Assembly: GCA_964512485.1 (NCBI GenBank)
Contig: CAZEHJ010000021.1
Location: 1 to 49,511 of the forward strand
Reading direction: 5' to 3'
DNA: 49,511 nt
DNA from: CAZEHJ01 sp964512485
Lineage (GTDB): Bacteria; Bacteroidota; Rhodothermia; Rhodothermales; UBA10348
Position numbers and translations under genes: made by a program. The first letter of the stretch is position 1, and each line of letters opens with the position of its first letter. The notes below the pieces were generated by a model that was not told where the DNA came from, ran no database searches, and saw only the letters and a list, made by a program, of their open reading frames with translations. This document shows, one piece after another, positions 25,123 to 32,812 of this stretch.

Positions 25123-26385
25123 ATGTCGGATATCAACATGCCAAATCACCTTCAATCATTCATCGACATTCCTGCTGGCAGCGATTTCCCGCTGGAGAAT
25201 CTCCCTTACGGAGTGTTTGTACCGAGTGGAAGCAAACGGGGGCGCCCCGGAACGATTGTTGGCGATACTATCATCGACCTCTGTGTGCTGGAAGCCGAAG
25301 GTGTGCTCACCACCAATGTCTTCGGCGGAGACTCGCTGAACCCCTTCATGGCCGCCGGGCGCGAGACGTGGACGTCAGTACGAAAAGCTCTTCAAGATCT
25401 GTTGAGCGCTGAGAATCCTACGCTGCGCGACAACGAGAGTGTTCGTTCAAATGCCATGCATGCGGCAGCGTCCGTCCGAATGAAGCTTCCTGCGCGAATT
25501 GGAGACTATACCGATTTCTATTCTTCGCGAGAGCACGCGACCAACGTCGGGTCCATGTTCCGCGACCCTGATAACGCGCTGATGCCCAACTGGCTGCATC
25601 TTCCGGTCGGCTATCACGGACGAGCCAGCTCGATAGTTGTCTCCGGAACCGACGTCAGAAGGCCCAACGGTCAGACGAAGCCAGCGGATGGACCTCCGGT
25701 GTACGGACCCTCGAGACTCCTCGACTTTGAGCTGGAGATGGGTTTCTTCACCGGCCCGAAAACGAAACTTGGACAGAGCATATCGATCAATAATGCGGCT
25801 GACCACATTTTCGGACTTGTGCTCGTAAACGACTGGAGTGCACGCGACATACAAAAATGGGAATACGTACCCCTCGGACCGTTCCTGGGAAAAAACTTCG
25901 CGACATCCATTTCGCCATGGATCGTAACGCTGGATGCCCTTGAACCATTCAGATGTGCAGGTCCGGCGCAAAAGCCGCAACCCCTTCCCTACCTCCAGTC
26001 AAACGCAGACTGGGCGTACGACATTGGACTTGAGGTGGGTATCAAATCTGCGGAAGCAAAAGATGATCACATCGTCTGCCGGTCCAATTTTAAATACATG
26101 TACTGGAATATCTGCCAGCAACTCGCGCATCATACCGTCGGCGGATGCAATACGAAGCCAGGTGATCTGATGGCATCCGGCACGATTTCCGGGCCGGAGA
26201 AAGGCAGCTTCGGTTCGATGTTGGAAATCTCGTGGCGGGGCGAAAACCCGGTGCAGATGCCCGATGGGTCCCAGCGCAAGTTCATCAATGACGGGGATAC
26301 GGTTATAATGCGGGGTGCTGCCGAAAAAGACGGCCTGCGTATTGGGTTTGGCGAAGTAAAAGGGTCCATTCTACCCACAAGGTAG
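25123..26385 (+). CDS. fahA: Fumarylacetoacetase
   Basis: From ATG 25123 this encodes 420 aa, the normal size for fumarylacetoacetate hydrolase, the last step of tyrosine/homogentisate catabolism (products fumarate and acetoacetate). Motifs are DYTDFYSSREHATNVG (metal Asp, catalytic His), NWLHLPVGYHGRASSIV, LLDFELEMGFFTGP (two metal Glu), LVNDWSARDIQKWEYVPLG (metal Asp, substrate Lys), and GDLMASGTISGPEKGSFG. The N-terminal SH3-like domain is present (YGVFVPSGSKRGRPGT). The open frame extends upstream to 24964 but overlaps the preceding gene, so ATG 25123, 14 bp after that stop, is chosen; ATG 25138 is possible. No other tyrosine-degradation genes are in the window. Confidence 0.96.
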   Translation: MSDINMPNHLQSFIDIPAGSDFPLENLPYGVFVPSGSKRGRPGTIVGDTIIDLCVLEAEGVLTTNVFGGDSLNPFMAAGRETWTSVRKALQDLLSAENPTLRDNESVRSNAMHAAASVRMKLPARIGDYTDFYSSREHATNVGSMFRDPDNALMPNWLHLPVGYHGRASSIVVSGTDVRRPNGQTKPADGPPVYGPSRLLDFELEMGFFTGPKTKLGQSISINNAADHIFGLVLVNDWSARDIQKWEYVPLGPFLGKNFATSISPWIVTLDALEPFRCAGPAQKPQPLPYLQSNADWAYDIGLEVGIKSAEAKDDHIVCRSNFKYMYWNICQQLAHHTVGGCNTKPGDLMASGTISGPEKGSFGSMLEISWRGENPVQMPDGSQRKFINDGDTVIMRGAAEKDGLRIGFGEVKGSILPTR

Positions 26386-26696
26386 TCCTGCACCCGGTTA
26401 CCGATGCCTCATTTGCGGCCCTTGAGCCAGGCGTCCTCCCCCATCTGCCATATTTACAGAAGGTCAGACGAGTTGACGGACATCGGCGGCCAGGCTGACG
26501 AAATGTCGCCGACAATCTTTCCGGCCCATGTGTTGGCCCTGTAATATTGACATCAAGACTCTGACGATTGGTCACAAACAGCCTTCTGGCACACCTGTTG
26601 CCTGTTTTGGTGCAGAATGTATATCCAAACGATCTTCGCCCGATGGCGGATCGGCTGAATAATTAACTGCACAAACCTTCATCAGAGGTGCTTACA
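26386..26696. other. 311-bp intergenic region upstream of hsp20
   Basis: It follows fahA and precedes hsp20 on the same strand. The only strong signal is the sigma-54-like promoter at 26587-26601. No CIRCE-type inverted repeat, RNA gene or convincing small ORF was seen, and no clear terminator follows fahA. Confidence 0.5.
26587..26601 (+). promoter_or_regulatory. Sigma-54-like -24/-12 promoter (TGGCAC-N5-TTGC)
   Basis: TGGCAC at 26587-26592 and TTGC at 26598-26601 have the exact RpoN spacing, with the near-invariant GG and GC 12 bp apart. The next consensus positions deviate (A for G after TGGCAC, C for A/T after TTGC). Initiation near 26613 would give a leader of about 85 nt before the hsp20 ATG. 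Confidence 0.5.
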
Positions 26697-27143
26697 ATGA
26701 CCAAGCTTGTTCGCTTTTCCCCAGGCCATAACCTTTCAGGAATGCAGCGGGACTTCGACACGATTTTCTCCAACCTCTTTCCCACGTTCGGGACAGACAA
26801 TGATCAGAGTGAACCAGTCGCCTGGAATCCTCGAATCGACGTTGTCGAGACCAAAGATGCCTTCGAACTTGCCATAGATGTGCCAGGCGTCGACAAGGAC
26901 GCCATAAACATCAATCTGCACGAGGGAGTGCTTTCCGTTTCCGGAGAACGCGAAGCCCGGACTGTAGGCGATGATGACAACGTTGTTCGCATGGAAAGGC
27001 GCAGCGGCTCTTTCTACCGTTCCTTCACGGTCCCGTCAAAAATCGATGACAAGAAAATTGAAGCCCATCACGAAAACGGTGTTCTGATCGTGCGAATTCC
27101 GAAGCTTGAAGAGTCAAAGCCTCGCAAGATCAACATCAAGTGA
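26697..27143 (+). CDS. Hsp20/alpha-crystallin small heat-shock protein
   Basis: This encodes 148 aa from ATG 26697, which has AGAGGTG seven bases upstream; a GTG at 26688 lies inside that ribosome-binding site and is rejected. The alpha-crystallin domain (about 45-138) starts WNPRIDVVETKDAFELAIDVPGV. It contains GVLSVSGERE and RMERRSGSFYRSFTVPSKID, and ends with the family signature HHENGVLIVRIPK. A C-terminal I-x-I-like tail (INIK) can dock between subunits. These proteins are ATP-independent holdases that keep unfolding proteins soluble in the cytosol. A strong terminator closes the gene and a sigma-54-like promoter precedes it, so it is probably a single-gene transcript. Confidence 0.95.
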   Translation: MTKLVRFSPGHNLSGMQRDFDTIFSNLFPTFGTDNDQSEPVAWNPRIDVVETKDAFELAIDVPGVDKDAININLHEGVLSVSGEREARTVGDDDNVVRMERRSGSFYRSFTVPSKIDDKKIEAHHENGVLIVRIPKLEESKPRKINIK

Positions 27144-27237
27144 GTGGGTCAACACAAACTCAAGCCCTCGAGACAGATAACCAGGCTGCCTGACGGACCG
27201 GCCGGTTGTTGAAAAGGAAGACGCAATTTCGAGGCAC

Positions 27238-27271
27238 GGGGGCGGGCGCAGCGGGCGCCCGCCCCCTTTTT
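27238..27271 (+). terminator. Intrinsic terminator of hsp20
   Basis: GGGGGCGGGCGC (27238-27249) pairs perfectly with GCGCCCGCCCCC (27255-27266) around a 5-nt loop and is followed by five T. It lies about 95 bp after the hsp20 stop. Its T-run touches the stop codon of the convergent histidine-kinase gene. Confidence 0.9.
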
Positions 27272-28779
27272 CATGCATCCAGATTTCTGACGGGCATGCG
27301 AAGCATCATGGTCATGCCTTCCCCTGCTGTGCTCGATGCAGTGAGGGTTCCACCGTGTGCTTCGGCTATAGCTCTCGATATGGCCAGCCCGAGTCCGGTT
27401 CCTTTTGGACGGGAGCTGTCCTTAGATCTCGTCCTCGAATCCACACCCCGGTAATAGCGGTCGAACAAACGCGCAAGATCCTCTTCGCTCACTCCTTCTC
27501 CGTTGTCTTCTATGCTCACCACAAGGCTTCCGTCTTCCATGGAAGCTCTGACGTCGATGTACCCGCCCGATGCGGTATGCCGGATGCTGTTTGAAATCAG
27601 ATTGTTCATCAGTCTCAACAGTCGGGTTCCATCTGCTTCGAATACCGGAACTTCAGGAGATACTTTCGAACGAAGACTGAGCCCGGCCTCGCGGGCGGCA
27701 ACACTCTGGCCCGAGATCGCGTCGAATATCAACTCGGCGGGTAGTACCGGTTCCTTTTTCAGTCGAGGACGCTCACTCTCCAGGACACCCAGCTCGAACA
27801 AATCGCCGACAAGCTGCCCCAGATACACAGTTTGTCGCTCGGCCGACACCAGAGAATTCTGAGCATCCACTTCCCGCCCTTCCCCTCTGAAGCGAAGCGA
27901 CTCTTCTATGTGCGCGCGGATGGCAGAGAGCGGAGTCCTCAAATCGTGACCCACATTGGTGATCAATTCTCGCCGGACCCTGTCCGATTCGCGAAGAACC
28001 CATATGCTCTGCTCTACCTGTTCGGTCATATCGTTTATCGCGCCCGCCAGGGAGGCAAATTCGTCATGACCGACAACCTCGAGTCGTTCGTCATACGCTC
28101 CCTGACCAATGCGTTGCACCCGGCCCGCCATCTGACGCAGTGGACGGACCAGCCACCAGGTAAAAAATGCGCCCAGGAGCAGCGCGACGAGAATGGACAA
28201 ACCGGCGATTATCCTGATTGAACGTCGGAAAGCCGCTTTCGAATCTGAAAGCTCCAGGGCCATGGAATTCCGAATCGGTTGAACCAGCACAACGCCCACC
28301 GGAAATCCGGTCTCATCGAAGAGCGGAGCGGCCGCGAATCCACCGGGAGCGAAATCATCTGTGTAATCGACGTAAACATCGTCGAGAACGTTATCGCTGC
28401 TAAGAAACGCGGGAACTACTGCAACCGAATCGACAACTCCCAGGAGCCCCCCAAACGCGTCAGTTGCCGGCAAGAAGGGTACCGAAGACCTGCCAGACAA
28501 ATCCAGAAGCACAATGGGGTCAGGAAATCGATAGGTGAGGTCCAGCTGGAGTTCATCGGAAAAGCCGTTCAACTCGATTCCAAAATCGGTGGCTCTTCTC
28601 TCGATTTCTTCCCCTACCGCATCCAGGCGCGCGGCTATCGCGACGGTAGCGAGCGATCGTTGCGCGTCGCTGGCATACCATATGGCAAAACCCGCAGCAA
28701 GGACTGCCGTCGCAATCTGCACGGCAATCATGACAGCAGCCACTCTCCAAAAAACCGTTCCGCGCATTTTTGTCGTCAC
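27271..28779 (-). CDS. Membrane sensor histidine kinase
   Basis: This 502-aa protein has helices at about 11-34 and 187-210 that enclose a periplasmic region of about 150 residues. HAMP follows (208-260), then HisKA with LITNVGHDLRTPLSAIRAH (phospho-His278), and HATPase_c with NNLISNSIRHTASGG (N box), SIEDNGEGVSEEDLARLFDRYYRG and KGTGLGLAISRAIAEAHGG (G2). It starts at GTG 28779 and overlaps the regulator's stop by 4 bp (GTGA), so the pair is translationally coupled with the regulator first. The Arg/Ser-rich DSRTRSKDSSRP loop before G2 is the ATP lid. The stimulus is unknown; the divergent exported protein at 29672 is a likely target or accessory. Confidence 0.94.
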   Translation of the reverse strand: MTTKMRGTVFWRVAAVMIAVQIATAVLAAGFAIWYASDAQRSLATVAIAARLDAVGEEIERRATDFGIELNGFSDELQLDLTYRFPDPIVLLDLSGRSSVPFLPATDAFGGLLGVVDSVAVVPAFLSSDNVLDDVYVDYTDDFAPGGFAAAPLFDETGFPVGVVLVQPIRNSMALELSDSKAAFRRSIRIIAGLSILVALLLGAFFTWWLVRPLRQMAGRVQRIGQGAYDERLEVVGHDEFASLAGAINDMTEQVEQSIWVLRESDRVRRELITNVGHDLRTPLSAIRAHIEESLRFRGEGREVDAQNSLVSAERQTVYLGQLVGDLFELGVLESERPRLKKEPVLPAELIFDAISGQSVAAREAGLSLRSKVSPEVPVFEADGTRLLRLMNNLISNSIRHTASGGYIDVRASMEDGSLVVSIEDNGEGVSEEDLARLFDRYYRGVDSRTRSKDSSRPKGTGLGLAISRAIAEAHGGTLTASSTAGEGMTMMLRMPVRNLDA

Positions 28780-29489
28780 GGCATCAGAAATTTGTATCCA
28801 ACTCCCCAGACAGTTTTGATCAGAGAAGGATTTGTTGGGTCTTCCTCTATTTTTGACCTCAGACGTTGAACGTGAGAATCAACGGTTCGATCATAACCTT
28901 CATACTGAATGTCCCACACCTTGTCGAGCAATTGCATCCTTGAAAAGGGCCGTTCCGGTTGCTTTGCCAAAAAGAAAAGCAGGTCGAATTCAAGAACCGT
29001 CAACACGATCTCCTCTTCTCCCTTGAAGACCTGCCTGCGCAAGGGGTCGATCTTCATGTCACCAACGAGTAGCGGCTGGTCAGCTTCCTGCTCCGTGTGC
29101 GCACTTTCTTCTGTCAATCGGAGTCTGCGAAGGGCACTTCGAACCCGCGCAACCAGTTCGCTCAAACTGAACGGTTTTGTGACGTAATCGTCGGCTCCAA
29201 CTTCGAGTCCAACAACCCGATCCATCTCCTCCGATCGAGCAGTGAGCATCAGGATGTACAGGAGGGGATGTTTGGCACGAAGGCGGCGACACACCTCAAG
29301 CCCATCTATCTCAGGAAGCATCACGTCAAGAAGAACGAGATCCGGGACCTTTTCAGAAACCTGATCCAACGCCTGTTGCCCGGTTTCGGCCTCTCGGACG
29401 GCATATCCTGACTCGGATAGCCGGGTGGAGACGAGTTGCAGCAACTCGACATCATCTTCCACTATCAATATGTCCGGTTGAACAGTCAT
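28776..29489 (-). CDS. OmpR-family response regulator
   Basis: This 237-aa protein has a receiver domain with VEDDVEL (acidic pocket), phospho-acceptor Asp55 in LVLLDVMLPEIDGLEVC, Thr83 in LMLTARSEEMD and Lys105 in DDYVTKPFS. A linker of about 20 residues leads to a winged helix (VLTVLEFDLLFFLAKQPERPFSRMQLLDKVW, ending TVWGVGYKFLMP). It is the DNA-binding partner of the kinase that overlaps its 3' end. The 182-bp region upstream is shared with the divergent exported-protein gene, an arrangement common for auto-regulated two-component operons and a target gene. Confidence 0.95.
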   Translation of the reverse strand: MTVQPDILIVEDDVELLQLVSTRLSESGYAVREAETGQQALDQVSEKVPDLVLLDVMLPEIDGLEVCRRLRAKHPLLYILMLTARSEEMDRVVGLEVGADDYVTKPFSLSELVARVRSALRRLRLTEESAHTEQEADQPLLVGDMKIDPLRRQVFKGEEEIVLTVLEFDLLFFLAKQPERPFSRMQLLDKVWDIQYEGYDRTVDSHVQRLRSKIEEDPTNPSLIKTVWGVGYKFLMP

Positions 29490-29671
29490 GATTCTCGTGT
29501 TTGTATGGCCGAATATAATCTGATTTATTGATGATGGGCAGTGAAAATCAAGATTCCATACTTTCGTGACAACTCCAGATCGAGGTCAGGGTATACTCTT
29601 GTGGCGCGAATCCGTCAGCGCAGTCACACTAACCAAACCAGAACGACCCGCCGAAAACCGATACTGAGTCA

Positions 29672-30565
29672 ATGTTCAAAATTCGATACATGGCCGCGAG
29701 CCTGTTGTTGTTGACCGCCTTTTCGGGAACGGTTGTGGCGCAGAACCGGGACCATCAAGACCTGTTCAGGACTTGGATGGAAGGTCAGCGAAGCTCCTTT
29801 GCGGGATTAGCTTCGTTCAGAATGCACGCTGATGTCCGGCACGTGGTATCAACGCGATCAGGAGAGCGAGTTGCCGAGATGGGGTTTGACTTTTCACGTG
29901 GAGATGATGAATCCCGGCCTGGACGTGAAATGACGTTTTTCACGCTGGACGGTGACACATTGGATGTCAGTGAACGACGCCGAGTCGAGCGGAGTCTGTC
30001 TTTCTTGATGACACCTGAAATCGGCCCTCTTCTGACAGGTTTTCACCTGCCTGTTCAGTTGTTGTCGCGCGTTCGGCCGGTAGCTGAACCGATGGAGGTG
30101 GAAATTGACGGTATTCGACTCGTCCGCTACGAATTAAGAATTGCCCCGCCAAACCGAGATCAATCGGGAGGTGGACGACCCGGTGGTGGACGGCCAGGCG
30201 GAGGCCAACCGGGTGTCAGACCTCCTCAGGGTCCTCCCATTGGAGGAGGACGACGCCCCCCATTTGGTGCTCCCCCCCCGAGAGGACAAAGGCCGGGCGA
30301 GAATGGTTTTGAGGCGCCGGAGCAGAGGGTGACAATCTGGATCGATGCCGAATCGGCAACCCTCGTGAGGTCGCAGCTTCAGATCAGAATGCCGGGCGAC
30401 AGAGCGCTGGTGTCGGAGTCGGTATATGCACGGATGGGGGGAATCGACCTTCCGATCTCTCGAGTAGTTTCTGGATCGTTTCCCATGCAACGCAGGCTCA
30501 GAACAGTAACCGTTGCTCTCCATCATGAGACGACCTTTTCAGGATTTGAAATCGCCACGAAATAG
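29672..30565 (+). CDS. Exported protein with Gly/Pro/Arg-rich linker, function unknown
   Basis: This 297-aa protein is not recognised. Residues 1-23 are a signal peptide (YMAASLLLLTAFSGTVVA, cleavage before QNRD). Residues about 25-155 are beta-rich, with alternating strands such as SFRMHADVRHVVSTRSGER and VEIDGIRLVRYELRIAP. A low-complexity linker follows (about 160-210: repeated GGGRPGG, then PPQGPPIGGGRRPP and PPPRGQRPGE), then a second beta-rich part (about 215-297: RVTIWIDAESATLVRSQLQIRMP). The strand pattern vaguely recalls LolA/LppX-type lipid-carrier folds, split by the linker; this is inference only. It is divergent from the two-component pair at 27.3-29.5 kb and is a candidate member of that regulon. 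The start is ATG 29672. Confidence 0.75.
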   Translation: MFKIRYMAASLLLLTAFSGTVVAQNRDHQDLFRTWMEGQRSSFAGLASFRMHADVRHVVSTRSGERVAEMGFDFSRGDDESRPGREMTFFTLDGDTLDVSERRRVERSLSFLMTPEIGPLLTGFHLPVQLLSRVRPVAEPMEVEIDGIRLVRYELRIAPPNRDQSGGGRPGGGRPGGGQPGVRPPQGPPIGGGRRPPFGAPPPRGQRPGENGFEAPEQRVTIWIDAESATLVRSQLQIRMPGDRALVSESVYARMGGIDLPISRVVSGSFPMQRRLRTVTVALHHETTFSGFEIATK

Positions 30566-30643
30566 TGCCTGTGGGCTCTGGGTATCGATTTTGGATGTGA
30601 CTGCGGCGGAACCAATGTGCGATTGAGGCACATAAAGGAGGCC

Positions 30644-31324
30644 ATGATCGAAGATCTCTCATATCCTGAATTTTGTGATCTGCTTTCGGAGAGGCTGGCA
30701 GGCAATCTGCCCGGGCAGTCCGCCCAATTCCAGATGGCACCTCTGTCGCGTCGCCAACCGGGTCGATCTTCTGTTGAAGCAAAATCCTGTCGGGAAGCGG
30801 CCGTTCTGGCGCTGTTTTACCCATGCTCGAAGGGCCGCCCCAAGATGCTGCTGACGGAACGACCTCATGCCATGAACCAGCATGCCGGTCAGGTTGCCTT
30901 TCCAGGAGGACGTCGCGAAGAAGGTGAAAGCCTCGAAGAAACAGCCCTTCGGGAAACGGAGGAGGAAGTGTTGATCGAAAGGACCGCGGTAGATTTATGT
31001 GGTACTCTTACGCCCCTTTATATCCCGCCTTCAAATTTTTGTGTGTACCCGTATGTCGGATTTATCGATTTCAGACCTGACATGACTGTAGAGACAGAAG
31101 AAGTTGCCCATATGTTCGGCGTACGAGGAGCGGACCTGATAAACGCCGATATGCGTGCTGTCGAATTGCGAACCATATCTGGTGTCGAAAGAGAAGTCCC
31201 TCACTTCACATTCAACGGAAAGTTTGTCTGGGGCGCCACCGCCATGATGATTGCCGAATTGGCCGCTGTAATCGATCCCGAACTGATGAATCTGCAGTCA
31301 CCGACGAGCGAACAGCAGAGCTGA
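30644..31324 (+). CDS. Nudix hydrolase (CoA/nucleoside-diphosphate pyrophosphatase-like)
   Basis: From ATG 30644, which has a perfect AAAGGAGG at 30634-30641, this encodes 226 aa. The Nudix box is intact: GGRREEGESLEETALRETEEEV (GX5EX7REUXEE), preceded by AGQVAFPGG. LLTERPHAMNQHAGQ before the box is typical of the CoA-pyrophosphatase group (YeaB/NudL-like), which splits CoA to 4'-phosphopantetheine and 3',5'-ADP; other dinucleotide substrates are possible. An N-terminal extension of about 55 residues (helical, DLLSERLAGNLPGQSA) precedes the domain. The frame is open from 30617, but the ribosome-binding site fixes the later start. It is convergent with the phosphohexomutase gene. Confidence 0.92.
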   Translation: MIEDLSYPEFCDLLSERLAGNLPGQSAQFQMAPLSRRQPGRSSVEAKSCREAAVLALFYPCSKGRPKMLLTERPHAMNQHAGQVAFPGGRREEGESLEETALRETEEEVLIERTAVDLCGTLTPLYIPPSNFCVYPYVGFIDFRPDMTVETEEVAHMFGVRGADLINADMRAVELRTISGVEREVPHFTFNGKFVWGATAMMIAELAAVIDPELMNLQSPTSEQQS

Positions 31325-31362
31325 CACGAGGAGGCCCGATCCTTTCTTCAGGGAGCGTTGAA

Positions 31363-32784
31363 TCAGTCGACACCTAACTGCGCCATGGCATCGCGCACCA
31401 TGGCTTCGGCACGCTCTTCAGTTTCAGCTTCGGAGTACACTCTGAGCACCGGCTCAGTGCCTGATGGTCGTATGAGCAGCCATCCATTCGAAGTCTGATG
31501 CTTGAAACCGTCAAGTGACTCGAGCCGATCCACCTGCGTCCCGGCAATCTGCTTCAATCCTCCTTTCTCTCTGAGAAGAATCAGAATCGCGTCTTTGCGC
31601 TCCTCATGCGTGTGAACATCGATTCGGTAGAACGCGTGTCCACCGTACGTTTCAAACAGATCTGCCACCAGTGATGACAGCGTACGTCCACGTTTGGCCA
31701 TCATTTCCAGAATCAGCAGCCCGATATAGATGCCGTCCCGCTCAGGAATATGTCCCTTGACGGCCATTCCTCCCGATTCTTCTCCGCCAACGAGCACGTC
31801 TCCTTCAAGAATTTCCCCGCCTATATATTTGAATCCGATCGCCGTCGTAATGACTTTCAGACCCAGTTTTTCGCCCATCTTGTCCAGCATGTCGGTGGTT
31901 GAAAAGGTCTTGACTATGCTGCCGGTGAGCCCCTTGTCATTGTGCAGGTAGTCGACCAGAAGAGCCAGCAACCTGTGGGAATCGACGAAATCGCCATGCT
32001 CATCCGTCATTCCTATCCGGTCGGCATCTCCATCATTCGCAATCGCCGCATCACACCCTTCGGATGTAATCATGTCACGAAGTTCGTTCAGGTTTCGCTC
32101 GATGGGTTCGGGAGGTGTCCCTTCAAATCCAGGGTCAATCCTGTTTCGATGCTCAATGACCAGTTTCTGCCCGAGAATCTCTGTCAGAATTCCCTGCCCG
32201 GCTCCAAACATGGCATCGTGGACAACTTTGATACCGGCGTCCTGAATGGATTCCACGTCAATCAGAGAACGGACATGATCCACATACATCTTCCGGAGGG
32301 GCTTCTCTTCGATCATTCCCATCTGCACCAGATCATCGAAGTCGCGGAATGAAATATCCTGCAGGGGTTCAATGCGTGATTCCACATCTGCGATCATGTC
32401 AGGAAGAGCGGGACCACCGAAATGGCCTTTGATCTTGAATCCGTTGTACTCGGGAGGATTATGTGACGCAGTGATCACGATACCAGCCTGATGTCCGAAC
32501 TCTTTTGCCGCCCAGGATACGGCGGGGGTGGGGGCATGGATATCAGAGATCGCGACTTTCACGCCCATTGATGCAAATACACAGGCAGCTCTTTTCGTGA
32601 AATCCCGGCCCCGGAATCGTGTATCGTAACCGATAACCACGCTTGAGTCCTTGCCGTACGTGTCCAGCACCCATTCGGCGGTTGCACGCGTGACTCTCTC
32701 CAGATTGTCCATGGTGAATCCATCGCCGATAACGGCACGCCATCCGTCGGTGCCAAAACGAATGATTGATCGAGTGTGAGTCAT
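31363..32784 (-). CDS. Phosphoglucomutase/phosphomannomutase family protein
   Basis: This 473-aa alpha-D-phosphohexomutase carries IRFGTDGWRAVIGDGFT (domain 1), the phosphoserine loop GIVITASHNPPEYNGFK, the Mg site NDGDADRIGMTDEHG, the sugar-recognition loop LVGGEESGGMAVKGH, and the phosphate-binding RPSGTEPVLRVYSEAET in domain 4. It shifts phosphate between C6 and C1 of hexoses, feeding nucleotide-sugar synthesis for envelope polymers. GGEESGG is compatible with glucose/mannose phosphates; a glucosamine mutase is less likely. It is third in the run secA-recN-this gene (28 bp after recN). Confidence 0.94.
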   Translation of the reverse strand: MTHTRSIIRFGTDGWRAVIGDGFTMDNLERVTRATAEWVLDTYGKDSSVVIGYDTRFRGRDFTKRAACVFASMGVKVAISDIHAPTPAVSWAAKEFGHQAGIVITASHNPPEYNGFKIKGHFGGPALPDMIADVESRIEPLQDISFRDFDDLVQMGMIEEKPLRKMYVDHVRSLIDVESIQDAGIKVVHDAMFGAGQGILTEILGQKLVIEHRNRIDPGFEGTPPEPIERNLNELRDMITSEGCDAAIANDGDADRIGMTDEHGDFVDSHRLLALLVDYLHNDKGLTGSIVKTFSTTDMLDKMGEKLGLKVITTAIGFKYIGGEILEGDVLVGGEESGGMAVKGHIPERDGIYIGLLILEMMAKRGRTLSSLVADLFETYGGHAFYRIDVHTHEERKDAILILLREKGGLKQIAGTQVDRLESLDGFKHQTSNGWLLIRPSGTEPVLRVYSEAETEERAEAMVRDAMAQLGVD

Positions 32785-32812
32785 CTAATCTTTTCTGTTG
32801 ATGTGTTACGAA

